This document shows positions 1-8,989 of a stretch of DNA of 64,000 bases, piece after piece (the first letter of the stretch is position 1; every line of letters begins with the position of its first letter). The DNA lies in assembly GCF_018614035.1 (NCBI RefSeq), contig NZ_JAGGPA010000018.1, positions 62,001 through 126,000 of the forward strand, given 5' to 3'. The position numbers and the translations under genes were made by a program. The stretch comes from Streptomyces sp. ISL-96 (GTDB taxonomy: Bacteria > Actinomycetota > Actinomycetes > Streptomycetales > Streptomycetaceae). The notes beneath the pieces are model-generated. The model was not told where the DNA came from. It made no database searches and saw only the letters and a list, made by a program, of their open reading frames with translations.

Positions 1-88
1 TCGCGATAGGTCGACCCGTATATCGGGTATGTGCTGATTAACCCCCCGAAAAAGGACGCGGGTCTGCGGTTGGTCTGGCAGCTGGGAT

Positions 89-538
89 GTGGTCGGCGTG
101 ATCGACACCGACGGTGACTGCGCCGAGTGGACGTTCCCTGCTGAGCCCGACGCCGTCCGCTCCGCCCGCCACGCCGTCCGCGAGGCGCTGAGCGCCTGGG
201 GCCTGCTCGACACCATCGGCGATGTGACCATGCTGCTCGTCAGTGAGCTGGTGACCAATTCTTTGCGGTACGCGTCGGGGCCGATCGGGGTCCGTCTCGT
301 ACGCCCGGACGTCAAAGGCGCCGCGGGCGGCGCCGACGGCCACCCCCCGGAGGTGCACCCCGTACTGGTGGTCGAAGTCTCGGACCCCCTTCCGGATCCG
401 CCCCTGGAACGGGTCGCGGAACCCGATGACGAGGGAGGACGCGGTTTGCAGCTGGTGGCGCGCTCCGCGCAGCGATGGGGTACACGGCGAGGCGGAACGG
501 GCAAGACGGTGTGGTTCGAGCTGGCTCTCCCTGGTTAG
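89..538 (+). CDS. Stand-alone HATPase (anti-sigma-factor-type serine kinase)
   Basis: A 149-residue protein made almost entirely of a GHKL ATPase fold. The N-box is visible in SELVTNSLRY and the ATP-lid glycines in GGRGLQLV, followed by the GKTVWFEL strand typical of Streptomyces RsbW/SpoIIAB-like kinases. Such proteins bind and phosphorylate anti-sigma antagonists or capture sigma factors in the cytoplasm. The GTG at 89 is the first good start; the reading frame could extend to the left edge of the window. Its closest visible relative is the C-terminal module of the phosphatase encoded immediately downstream, suggesting a common regulatory circuit. The specific partner cannot be read from the sequence. 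Confidence 0.87.
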   Translation: MVGVIDTDGDCAEWTFPAEPDAVRSARHAVREALSAWGLLDTIGDVTMLLVSELVTNSLRYASGPIGVRLVRPDVKGAAGGADGHPPEVHPVLVVEVSDPLPDPPLERVAEPDDEGGRGLQLVARSAQRWGTRRGGTGKTVWFELALPG

Positions 539-552
539 AAGAGTGAGGGGAC

Positions 553-613
553 CACGATCACCTCGCGGCTGACTTCCCTGGCCGAAAAGGAACGAGACCG
601 TGCTGTGATCGTG
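553..613. repeat. 9-bp inverted repeat between HATPase and phosphatase genes
   Basis: CACGATCAC at 553-561 and GTGATCGTG at 605-613 are perfect inverted copies separated by 43 bases, in the gap between the HATPase gene and the phosphatase gene. They could be paired operator half-sites. The spacing is too long for a simple terminator and there is no U tract. Function unknown. Confidence 0.35.
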
Positions 614-694
614 AACGCCGTGCCGGTTGTGACCGTAGTGCTGAATACTGCGGGAAGGACCGGTCCGGTGCGTTGAGCTGGAGGGGACGGTCGC

Positions 695-3256
695 GTGAAC
701 GAGATATCAGCGGCAGCGGGCGAAGTGATGTGGCAGAACAGCCCGCCCGGCTCGATCTACGACTACATAAGAGTCGCGTCCTTCTCGATCGGCCCCTGCG
801 GGCTGGTGGAGCAGTGGAGCAGGCGTGCCGAAGAGCTGTTCGGCCTGCCCGCGGCTGATGTCGTCGGCAAGGATCCGGTCGAGGCCTTCATGCCTCCCGA
901 GCTGCGGGTGCGCGGACGCAACCGGCTCTCCGAGATCCTCGACGGCAAGGAGTGGACCGGCCTCGTCCCGTTCCGGATGCCCGACCGCGAGGGCCGTCGA
1001 GCCGGTGCGGCGCCCGCGCACGGCATCGCGGAGATCTACGTGATGCCCAGCGCCACGGCCGACGGCGAACAGGCCGCGCTCTGCCTGGTCGTCGATGTGC
1101 GTGCCGTACGCCGGATTGAGACCGATCTCGCCGCTTCGCAGGCCATTTTCGGCCAATCGCCTTTCGGCTTCCTGTTGTTCGGTACGGACCTCACCGTGCA
1201 GCGTGCCAACAAGCGCTTCGCCACCGTCTTCGGCGGCGCCGTGGAGGACCACCGCGGCCGCACCGTCCACGACTACCTCACCCGCCCCGAGGCCGACCGC
1301 ATGACCACCGCCCTGGAACGGGTCCTGGAGACCGGCGAGTCCGTCACCGACATGCAGATCGTCGGCAGCGCCCCCGGCGATACGGAGCCCCGGCACTGGT
1401 CGGTCAACCTCTACCGGGTGCACAGCGGAGCCGGCCGCACCATCGGCGTCGCCGGGCTCGCCACCGATGTGACCCGCCGTCACGTCGCCGCCAGGGAGGC
1501 CGCCGACGCCCGCCGCAACCTCGCCCTGCTGAACGAGGCCGGCGCCCGCATCGGCAACTCCCTCGATCTGGAGACCACCGCCCGCGAACTCCTCGGCGTA
1601 GCCGTCCCCGGCTTCTGCGACCTCGCCTCCGTCGACCTCTACCAAGGGCTCCTGGCCGGCGACGAGGCTCCGCCGGGCCGGGCCGACGGCAGCGCGGAGC
1701 TCCGCCGCGTCGCCTTCGCCAGCGCCGTCTCCGACGGGCCGCTGTCCGCTCCGGCATGCGTCGCCGAAGGCGAGGACCCCGGGCCCACCGAAGTGGGCGC
1801 CGTACACCGCTACCCGTTCAACTCGCCCTGCGCGAGCGCCCTGCGCACCACAGGCGTCCAGGTCATACCCGGTGAGGAGGGCAGCCTCGTCCACACCACG
1901 CTCGCCGTGCCGATGGTCGCCCACGACACCGTCGTCGGCCTCGCCCAGTTCTCCCGTACGAAGGGCAGCGAGCCCTTCGGCGAACGCGACCGGGCGCTCG
2001 CCACCGAGCTCGCCGCCCGCGCCGCCGTCTGCATCGACAACGCCCGCCTCTACCGGCGCGAGCACGAGCGCGCCCTCATCCTCCAGCGCAGCCTGCTGCC
2101 GCCCGGCGACCCCGAGGCGGCCGGACTCGACATCGCCTGCCGCTACCTGCCCGGCAATACGGCGACCGAGGTGGGCGGCGACTGGTTCGACGTCATCGAA
2201 CTGCCCGGCCACCGCACAGCCCTGGTCGTCGGCGACGTCATGGGACGCGGCCTGCGCGCCGCCGTCGCCATGGGCGAACTCCGCACCGCCGTACGGACCT
2301 TGGCCCTGCTCGACCTGGAGCCCGCCGAAGTCCTCTCCGCCCTCGACGAGATCGCGCGCGGCCTCGGCTCGCCCAGCGGCGCGCAGCACGCCTCGCGCGC
2401 CGTCCACAAGGCGCGGGAGGCCGACCTCTCGGAGGTCTACCTCGCGACCTGCGTGTACGCCGTCTACGACCCGGTCACCCGCCGGTGTACGTTCGCCAAC
2501 GCCGGCCACCTGCCGCCCGTCCTCGTCGAACCGGGCGAGGAGGCGCTGCTGCTCGACGTACCGCCGGGGATGCCGCTCGGCGTCGGCGGGGAGCCGTTCG
2601 AGGAGGTCGAGGTCGAGGTGCCGGAGGGCGCGCTGCTCGCTCTCTACACCGACGGCCTCGTCGAGTCGCGCGACCATCCGCTCGACGAAGGGCTGCTGGC
2701 GTTCCGCGCCGCGCTCGCCGATCCCGTACGCCCCCTGGAGGACGTCTGCGACCACGTCCTCAACACCCTCGACACCCGGCACGGCGAGGACGACATCGCC
2801 CTGCTCATGGCCCGCATCCAGGGGATGCCCGCCGAGTCGGTCGGCGACTGGTCGCTGCCGCGCGAGCCGCGCTCGGTCGGCCGGGCGCGGGAACTGGCGC
2901 GGGCGCAGCTGGTCACCTGGGGCCTCGAAGACCTGGTGGACACGACAGAGCTGCTGGTCAGCGAGCTCGTCACCAACGCGCTGCGGTACGGCGAGGGCGA
3001 GATCAGGCTCCGGCTGCTTCTGGACCGTACGCTCGTGTGCGAGGTGTGGGACGCGGGCCTGGTCCAGCCGCGGCGGCGGCGGGCCCGCGACACCGACGAG
3101 GGCGGGCGCGGGCTCCAGCTGGTGGGGCTGCTCAGCGCCGCGTGGGGATCGCGGCGTACACCGCGCGGAAAGACCGTCTGGTTCGAACTCGCCCTGCCGA
3201 CGGGGGAGGCGGAGAAGGGCGAGCCCAGTGTCGACCAGTTGCTGAGCCTGTTCTGA
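695..3256 (+). CDS. PAS-PAS-GAF-SpoIIE phosphatase-HATPase fusion
   Basis: An 853-residue multidomain regulator with GTG start and SD GGAGGGG just upstream. Rough layout: two PAS-type sensor domains (about 20-140 and 150-268), a GAF domain (about 272-455), a PP2C/SpoIIE phosphatase (about 465-708; metal-binding motif GGDWFDV and VVGDVMGRG), and a C-terminal HATPase (about 718-845; SELVTNALRY, GGRGLQLV). Proteins of this type combine phosphatase and kinase activity toward anti-anti-sigma factors and often control stress or developmental sigma factors. The C-terminal module strongly resembles the stand-alone HATPase encoded at 89-538. No transmembrane segment is seen, so sensing is probably cytoplasmic. 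The ligand of the PAS/GAF domains is unknown. Confidence 0.93.
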   Translation: MNEISAAAGEVMWQNSPPGSIYDYIRVASFSIGPCGLVEQWSRRAEELFGLPAADVVGKDPVEAFMPPELRVRGRNRLSEILDGKEWTGLVPFRMPDREGRRAGAAPAHGIAEIYVMPSATADGEQAALCLVVDVRAVRRIETDLAASQAIFGQSPFGFLLFGTDLTVQRANKRFATVFGGAVEDHRGRTVHDYLTRPEADRMTTALERVLETGESVTDMQIVGSAPGDTEPRHWSVNLYRVHSGAGRTIGVAGLATDVTRRHVAAREAADARRNLALLNEAGARIGNSLDLETTARELLGVAVPGFCDLASVDLYQGLLAGDEAPPGRADGSAELRRVAFASAVSDGPLSAPACVAEGEDPGPTEVGAVHRYPFNSPCASALRTTGVQVIPGEEGSLVHTTLAVPMVAHDTVVGLAQFSRTKGSEPFGERDRALATELAARAAVCIDNARLYRREHERALILQRSLLPPGDPEAAGLDIACRYLPGNTATEVGGDWFDVIELPGHRTALVVGDVMGRGLRAAVAMGELRTAVRTLALLDLEPAEVLSALDEIARGLGSPSGAQHASRAVHKAREADLSEVYLATCVYAVYDPVTRRCTFANAGHLPPVLVEPGEEALLLDVPPGMPLGVGGEPFEEVEVEVPEGALLALYTDGLVESRDHPLDEGLLAFRAALADPVRPLEDVCDHVLNTLDTRHGEDDIALLMARIQGMPAESVGDWSLPREPRSVGRARELARAQLVTWGLEDLVDTTELLVSELVTNALRYGEGEIRLRLLLDRTLVCEVWDAGLVQPRRRRARDTDEGGRGLQLVGLLSAAWGSRRTPRGKTVWFELALPTGEAEKGEPSVDQLLSLF

Positions 3257-3268
3257 GGCGCGCCCGCG

Positions 3269-3979
3269 TCACCCGGTCTTCATGGCGGCCAGCCTGGCCT
3301 CGATCTCGGCGTCGTCGCCCAGGCTGTCCAGCTGCTCGAACTGGGCGTCCAGCGACGAGGCGGCGAGCTCCTGCTTGCCCATGGCCCTCGCCTCCTCGCG
3401 GCGAACCTTTTCCTCGAAGCGGCTCAGCTCGCTGGTGGGGTCAAGGACGTCGATGTTCTTGACGGCGTCCATCATCTGGTTCTGCGCCTGGGCGGACTTG
3501 GCGCGGGCCACCAGTTCGTCGCGCTTGGACGTCAGCTCGGTGAGCTTGGTCTTCATCTGGACCAGGCCGGCCTTGAGCTTGTCGACCACCTCGGTCTGCA
3601 TGGCGATGACCGGCTCGGCGGCCTTCGCCTCCTTCTCGCACTGGAGCTGGCGCTGGAGCGCGACCTTGGCGAGGTTGTCGAACTTGTCCGCCTCCGCGGC
3701 CGGCCCGGAGCCGCGCATTTCGTCGGCCTTCCTGCTGGCGGCGAGCGCCTTGACGCCCCACTCCCTGGCGGCATCGACGTCCTCCTTGTGGTCGAGCTCC
3801 AGGAGCCGCAGATTGCCGATGGTGGTGGCGACGGCCTCCTCGGCCTCCGCGATGTTGTCGGTGTAGTCGCGGATCAGCTGGTCCAGCATCTTCTGCGGGT
3901 CCTCGGCCTGGTCGAGGAGGGCGTTGATGTTGGCCCTCGCGAGCTGGGTCACGCGGCCGAGGATGGTCTGCTTCGTCAT
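3269..3979 (-). CDS. pspA: PspA/IM30 family membrane-stress protein
   Basis: A 236-residue, almost wholly alpha-helical, highly charged protein that begins with the PspA-type sequence RVTQLARANINALLDQ and continues as a long coiled coil. PspA/Vipp1 proteins oligomerise on the inner face of the cytoplasmic membrane and protect its integrity under stress. Start ATG at 3979 is preceded by a strong SD (AAGGAGG). It lies 31 bases downstream of the TPM-domain gene and is probably cotranscribed with it. The end converges with the phosphatase gene with only 12 bases between stops. Length is normal for the family. Confidence 0.92.
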   Translation of the reverse strand: MTKQTILGRVTQLARANINALLDQAEDPQKMLDQLIRDYTDNIAEAEEAVATTIGNLRLLELDHKEDVDAAREWGVKALAASRKADEMRGSGPAAEADKFDNLAKVALQRQLQCEKEAKAAEPVIAMQTEVVDKLKAGLVQMKTKLTELTSKRDELVARAKSAQAQNQMMDAVKNIDVLDPTSELSRFEEKVRREEARAMGKQELAASSLDAQFEQLDSLGDDAEIEARLAAMKTG

Positions 3980-4010
3980 GCCGTGCCTCCTTGAGTGGGT
4001 CGGTTACGTT

Positions 4011-6077
4011 TCAGAACCGGCCGCCGCCGCCTCGGCGGGCCCGCGTGCCGCCGCCGCCGAAGCTGCCGGGACCGCCGCCGAAGCCGCCGCCGCTGCCTCC
4101 TGGGAATCCGCCCCCGGTTCGGCCGCCGCCGAGGAGTCCGCCCAGGATGATGCCGCCGAGCACGGCTCCGTTCAGGCCGCTTCCGCCTCCGCCGCCGAAC
4201 TGGTCGGCGTACCCGTGTACGTCCTGTTCGGCCAGGCTCTGCGCCTGGCGCGCCATCGCGTCCGCCTGCTGGGCCTCGGCGAGCGCGCTCTGCGCGTCGG
4301 ACGCCGCGGCGGCGGCCGACCGTTCGAGGTGCCGCTGCGCCTCCGCGACGCGGGTGCGCGCCCGGCTGCCGACCGCACCCCGGTTCGTCGTGATGTAGTC
4401 GGCGGCCGCGCCGACCGAGGCGCGGGCGGCCAGAGTGGCCTGGTCGAGCAGGGCCCGCGCCCGCCGCCCCGCCGTCTCGCGCTCGCGCGCCCCCGCCAGG
4501 GCCTCGTCGAGCACCGCGTCGGCCTCCTCGACGCGCCGCAGTGCGTCGATCGGGTCGTACCGCCCCGACTGCTTCTCCTGCTGTACGTCGGCGACGACCG
4601 ACTCGGCACGGGCGATGCGCCCCTGGAGGTCCGCCGTCGGGACGCCGCTGTCCGTGCCCTCCTCCTTGAGGCCCTGGAGCAGACCGCGCGCGTCGGCCAG
4701 ATCGGTCTCGGTCTCGATCAGCGCGCCGGGGAGCTTGCCCGCCGCCTCGGCGAGTTCGCGGGCGCGGCGGTCGACGGCGTCGACGAGCGTGGCCGCCTGG
4801 CCGACGGCGCCCTCGGCGGCCCGTACGAACACAGCAGCCTTACCGGTGTCGCCCGCGTCCACCGCCTGCCGGGCCTCGGTGAGGCTCGCGGTCGCGAAGG
4901 CGAGCCGGTCCTTGGCCCGCGCGGCGTGGCCGCTGACGGGCGCGGACGCGGAGTCGGCGTACCGCCGGCGCATGGCGGTCAGCATGGCCTCCGCCGTGCT
5001 CGTACGGCCGACGAGATCGCGGAACGCCGCTTCGGCCGCCGCCAGCGCCTGCGGGGCGTTCTGCTCCAGGGCCCGGAGCTGGTCGAAGGCTTCGGACTCG
5101 GCGTCGAGGCGGCGGTTGGCCTCGGTGCAGCGGGCGATGATCTCTTCGAGCATGCGGCGGCGGGTGGCGTCGTCCTCCGGGTAGGCGTCGTCGAGCTGCT
5201 GGCGCAGCCGGAAGGCGACGGCCAGTTCCCTCTTGGCGTACGCGAGCGCCTCGCCGAAGGGCCGGGCGGCCTCCTCGCCGAACTGGGCGGAGGCGAAGCC
5301 CAGTTCCTCCTCGCTGGTATGGATCGCGTCGTCCGCCCCGACGAGTTCGCGCCTGGCGCGGGCGTCGAGTTCGGGGAGGGGGGTCTGGGGCTCTCCCTTG
5401 TGCAGGGCGGGCGTGGTGCGGGTGGCCGCCCGTTTTCTGCGCCGGGTGTACGTGTACGCCGCCAGCGCGAGGGCCGCGCCGACCGCGACCACGGGAAGCA
5501 CCAGGTCACCGGTGCCGCTGACGCTGTCGTCCGGGTCGCCGCCGCCGGGGTCGGCGACACCCGGGGTGATCGTGGGCACCGGGACGGGCTGCCCGGCCAG
5601 CACGGCGGCGTAACCGTTCGCGGCGCCGATCGCTGCGCCGGCCCAGTCGTTCTCCCTCAGGGCCGGCTCGATCGCCGTCCTGGCGACGTCGTCGAGCTCG
5701 GCGTCGGTGAGGCGCGAGTCCTGGTCGACGGAGTAGGCGTACTGCCGGTCGTGGGTGGCCACTGCGAGCAGCGCGTCGTCACGGCCGAGGCCGTTGCGCT
5801 GGGCGGTGTCGTCGGCCCAGCTCTGCGCGGATCTGCCGGAGAAGTCACGGACGTATGCGACGAAGAGCTGGACGCGGCGGGTGTCGTAGAGGCGGTTGAG
5901 GGCGGACTCGACGTCGTTCGTACGGTTGCCGAGGGCGCCGACCTTGTCGGTGATCTGGCCTTCTCTGGAGAGGCCGATGGGGTCTTCGGCGCCGGCGCCT
6001 TGGGCGGCGGGCAGGACGAGACAGCACGCGGTCAACAGTGTGCTGAGGACTGCGCGGGCGGTGGCTGTTCGCGTCAC
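4011..6077 (-). CDS. TPM-domain, coiled-coil, Gly-rich membrane protein
   Basis: A 688-residue protein with GTG start and an N-terminal signal-like segment (residues 1-30). A TPM domain (about 35-165; cf. 'repair of photosystem II' Psb32-like proteins) would lie outside. A transmembrane helix follows near 186-205 (LVLPVVAVGAALALAA) with positive RRRKR after it, then a long Ala/Glu-rich coiled coil on the cytoplasmic side. The tail is glycine-rich (GGGG-rich, last about 60 residues). The family is linked to PspA in many actinobacteria, and here it is the upstream gene of pspA, so a joint role in membrane stress is inferred. Biochemical activity of the TPM domain is not established for this type. 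Confidence 0.85.
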   Translation of the reverse strand: MTRTATARAVLSTLLTACCLVLPAAQGAGAEDPIGLSREGQITDKVGALGNRTNDVESALNRLYDTRRVQLFVAYVRDFSGRSAQSWADDTAQRNGLGRDDALLAVATHDRQYAYSVDQDSRLTDAELDDVARTAIEPALRENDWAGAAIGAANGYAAVLAGQPVPVPTITPGVADPGGGDPDDSVSGTGDLVLPVVAVGAALALAAYTYTRRRKRAATRTTPALHKGEPQTPLPELDARARRELVGADDAIHTSEEELGFASAQFGEEAARPFGEALAYAKRELAVAFRLRQQLDDAYPEDDATRRRMLEEIIARCTEANRRLDAESEAFDQLRALEQNAPQALAAAEAAFRDLVGRTSTAEAMLTAMRRRYADSASAPVSGHAARAKDRLAFATASLTEARQAVDAGDTGKAAVFVRAAEGAVGQAATLVDAVDRRARELAEAAGKLPGALIETETDLADARGLLQGLKEEGTDSGVPTADLQGRIARAESVVADVQQEKQSGRYDPIDALRRVEEADAVLDEALAGARERETAGRRARALLDQATLAARASVGAAADYITTNRGAVGSRARTRVAEAQRHLERSAAAAASDAQSALAEAQQADAMARQAQSLAEQDVHGYADQFGGGGGSGLNGAVLGGIILGGLLGGGRTGGGFPGGSGGGFGGGPGSFGGGGTRARRGGGGRF

Positions 6078-6232
6078 ATTTGTGAGGCTATGCCGCGACT
6101 GTGTGACCCGCGACCGGACGGCGGGCGTGCCCTGCGGGGCCTGTTCCCCACCCCGAGCGCCGGACGGGCCGAAGCCGCCGGGGGCAGCCGGGGCTACGCC
6201 CCAGGCCGCCCCGGTTGCGGGACGTACGGCCT

Positions 6233-7006
6233 CTATTCGGGGCGGCGCCGGAGGATTTTGTCGCCCAGCCAGACCAGTGGGTCGTACTTTCGGTCAACCG
6301 CCCGCTCCTTCAACGGGATCAGGGCGTTGTCCGTGATCTTGATGTTCTCCGGGCAGACCTCCGTGCAGCACTTGGTGATGTTGCAGTAGCCGAGCCCGTG
6401 CTCGTCCTGCGCGGTCGTCTTGCGGTCCAGGCCGGTCTCGGCGGCCGCGTCCAGCGGGTGCATGTCCAGCTCGGCGATCCGCATCAGGAACCGCGGTCCC
6501 GCGAAGGACGCCTTGTTCTCCTCGTGGTCGCGCACCACATGGCAGGTGTCCTGGCACAGGAAGCACTCGATGCACTTGCGGAATTCCTGCGAGCGCTCCA
6601 CGTCGATCTGCTGCATCCGGTACTCGCCCGCCGCGACCCCGGCAGGCGGCACGAAGGACGGCACCTCCCGCGCCTTCGCGTAGTTGAAGGACACGTCCGT
6701 GACGAGATCGCGTACGACGGGGAAGGCCCGCAGCGGCGTGACCGTGATCGTCTCCTCGCGCGAGAAGACCGACATGCGCGTCATGCACAGCAGCCGCGGC
6801 CGCCCGTTGATCTCCGCACTGCACGAACCGCACTTGCCCGCCTTGCAGTTCCAGCGCACCGCGAGATCCGACGCCTGGGTGGCCTGGAGGCGGTGGATGA
6901 TGTCGAGGACGACCTCGCCCTCGTTCACCTCGACCTCGAAGTCCTCCAGAGCCCCGCCGTCCGCATCACCGCGCCAGACCCTGAAGGCCGCTGTGTAGCC
7001 GCTCAT
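6233..7006 (-). CDS. sdhB: Succinate dehydrogenase/fumarate reductase iron-sulfur subunit
   Basis: A 257-residue protein passing electrons from the flavoprotein to the membrane anchor. Cysteine clusters are complete: CKAGKCGSCSAEI for the [2Fe-2S] centre, CIECFLCQDTC, and CNITKCCTEVCPENI for the [4Fe-4S] and [3Fe-4S] centres. The start is ATG at 7006, which overlaps the sdhA stop as ATGA, implying translational coupling; an upstream in-frame extension lacks family similarity and is rejected. It is the last gene of the sdh operon. The arrangement (membrane anchor, SdhA, SdhB with about 250 residues) matches the Sdh1-type enzyme of mycobacteria. Confidence 0.96.
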   Translation of the reverse strand: MSGYTAAFRVWRGDADGGALEDFEVEVNEGEVVLDIIHRLQATQASDLAVRWNCKAGKCGSCSAEINGRPRLLCMTRMSVFSREETITVTPLRAFPVVRDLVTDVSFNYAKAREVPSFVPPAGVAAGEYRMQQIDVERSQEFRKCIECFLCQDTCHVVRDHEENKASFAGPRFLMRIAELDMHPLDAAAETGLDRKTTAQDEHGLGYCNITKCCTEVCPENIKITDNALIPLKERAVDRKYDPLVWLGDKILRRRPE

Positions 7007-8967
7007 GACAGGAGCTCCTCTTCGGTCAGGTACTTGACCAGCTCTTCCTTCTCGAAGAGGCCCAGCAGATCGGGGCGGATGGGCTCGGTGGTCTCTCGTA
7101 CGAGCGAGATCTGGCCCTGCGCCGGATCGGCCGGCGCCATCGCACCCGACGGGTCCGTCAGCCGGCACAGGAGATTGGCGCGGCGCCACGCGCGCTCCAT
7201 GGACGGGCAGTCCTCGCGGGTGTGCCCACCGCGGCTCTCGGTACGCTCCAGCGCCGCCCGCGCGACGCACTCGCTGACCAGCAGCATGTTCCGCAGGTCC
7301 AGCGCGAGGTGCCAGCCCGGGTTGAACTGCCGGTGGCCCTCGACCCCGGCCCGGCGTGCCCGTACCCGCAGGTCGGCCAGCTTCTCCAGGGCCTGTTCCA
7401 TCTCCGGCGCCCGTCTGATGATGCCGACCAGGTCGTTCATCGTCTGCTGGAGTTCCTGGTGGAGGGTGTACGGGTTCTCCGGCGGGCGCCCGTTCGCGGC
7501 GCCCGGCTCGGGGCCTTCCGCGCTGAAGGGGCGCAGCGCCTCGGCCGCCGCCTCGTCCACCTGGGCCTCGTCCGGCTGCGGGCGTGCGGTCCCGGTCGCT
7601 GTCCCGTCCCCGAACCCGATCGCGTACTGAGCCGCGTGCAGCCCGGCCCTGCGGCCGAACACCAGCAGGTCGGAGAGGGAGTTGCCGCCCAGCCGGTTCG
7701 AGCCGTGCATGCCGCCGGCGACCTCTCCGGCGGCGTACAGCCCGGGGACGTTACGGGTGGCGGCGGTGTCGGAGTCGACCGCGATGCCGCCCATCACGTA
7801 GTGGCAGGTCGGGCCGACCTCCATCGCCTCGGCGGTGATGTCGACGTCGGCCAGCTCCTTGAACTGGTGGTACATCGACGGCAGCCTGCGCCGGATGGTC
7901 TCCGCCGGCATGCGCGTCGACACGTCGAGGAACACGCCGCCGTGCGGCGAGCCGCGCCCCGCCTTCACCTCGGAGTTGATGGCGCGCGCCACCTCGTCGC
8001 GGGGGAGCAGCTCGGGGGGACGCCGGTTGTTGTCCGGGTCCTCGTACCAGCGGTCGCCCTCCTCCTCCGACTGGGCGTACTTCTCCTTGAAGACGTCGGG
8101 CACGTAGTCGAACATGAACCGCTTGCCTTCGGAGTTGCGCAGTACGCCGCCGTCGCCGCGCACCGACTCGGTGACGAGGATGCCCTTCACGGAGGGCGGC
8201 CAGACCATCCCGGTCGGGTGGAACTGCACGAATTCCATGTTGACGAGCGGCGCTCCCGCGAGCAGCGCCAGCGCGTGTCCGTCGCCCGTGTACTCCCACG
8301 AATTCGACGTCACCTTGAAGGACTTGCCGATGCCACCGGTGGCCAGCACCACAGCCGGCGCCTCCAGGACGAAGAAGCGGCCCGACTCGCGCTCGTAACA
8401 GAAGGTCCCCGCGACGCGGTCGTCCGCGTCCTTCAGAACCCGCGTCACCGTGCACTCCTGGAAGACCTTCAACCGCGCCTCGTAGTCACCGAATTCGCGG
8501 AAGTCCTCCTGCTGGAGCGAGACGATCTTCTGCTGGAGCGTACGGATCAGCTCCAGGCCGGTCCGGTCGCCGACATGCGCGAGGCGCGGGTACTCGTGCC
8601 CGCCGAAGTTGCGCTGCGAGATCTTCCCGTCCGGCGTACGGTCGAACAGCGCGCCCCAGGTCTCCAGCTCCCACACCCGGTCCGGCGCCTCGCGCGCGTG
8701 CAGCTCCGCCATCCGCCACTGGTTGAGGAACTTGCCGCCGCGCATGGTGTCGCGGAAGTGGACCTGCCAGTTGTCGCCGGAGTTCACGTTGCCCATGGAG
8801 GCGGCGATTCCGCCTTCGGCCATCACCGTGTGCGCCTTGCCGAAGAGCGATTTGCAGATGACCGCGGTACGGGCCCCCTGCTCCCGCGCCTCGATGGCGG
8901 CGCGCAGTCCGGCGCCGCCCGCGCCGACCACGACGACGTCCCACCCCTGCCGTTCGAGCTGCGTCAT
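7003..8967 (-). CDS. sdhA: Succinate dehydrogenase/fumarate reductase flavoprotein subunit
   Basis: A 654-residue FAD subunit oxidising succinate to fumarate. Visible signatures: N-terminal dinucleotide fold VVVVGAGGAGLRAAIEA, FAD attachment region around the HTVMAEGG segment, substrate-site motifs HPTGM and RGDGG, and the C-terminal NRLGGNSLSD. The chosen start ATG 8967 lies behind an AAAGGTG SD; a TTG one codon earlier is possible. The gene sits 19 bases after sdhC and overlaps sdhB by four bases (ATGA). Length is typical for the Sdh1-type enzyme (about 640-660 residues). Confidence 0.97.
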   Translation of the reverse strand: MTQLERQGWDVVVVGAGGAGLRAAIEAREQGARTAVICKSLFGKAHTVMAEGGIAASMGNVNSGDNWQVHFRDTMRGGKFLNQWRMAELHAREAPDRVWELETWGALFDRTPDGKISQRNFGGHEYPRLAHVGDRTGLELIRTLQQKIVSLQQEDFREFGDYEARLKVFQECTVTRVLKDADDRVAGTFCYERESGRFFVLEAPAVVLATGGIGKSFKVTSNSWEYTGDGHALALLAGAPLVNMEFVQFHPTGMVWPPSVKGILVTESVRGDGGVLRNSEGKRFMFDYVPDVFKEKYAQSEEEGDRWYEDPDNNRRPPELLPRDEVARAINSEVKAGRGSPHGGVFLDVSTRMPAETIRRRLPSMYHQFKELADVDITAEAMEVGPTCHYVMGGIAVDSDTAATRNVPGLYAAGEVAGGMHGSNRLGGNSLSDLLVFGRRAGLHAAQYAIGFGDGTATGTARPQPDEAQVDEAAAEALRPFSAEGPEPGAANGRPPENPYTLHQELQQTMNDLVGIIRRAPEMEQALEKLADLRVRARRAGVEGHRQFNPGWHLALDLRNMLLVSECVARAALERTESRGGHTREDCPSMERAWRRANLLCRLTDPSGAMAPADPAQGQISLVRETTEPIRPDLLGLFEKEELVKYLTEEELLS

Positions 8968-8989
8968 CAAACACCTTTCATTCAGTCGT

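Noticed and set aside
707..2782. Long open frame on the minus strand opposite the phosphatase gene
   Set aside because: High GC leaves antisense frames open; it has no ribosome site, low-complexity composition and no family resemblance, while the plus frame has five recognisable domains.
3924..6389. An 821-codon plus-strand frame over the TPM gene
   Set aside because: Ala/Gly/Arg-rich translation without motifs; the minus-strand TPM gene explains the sequence.
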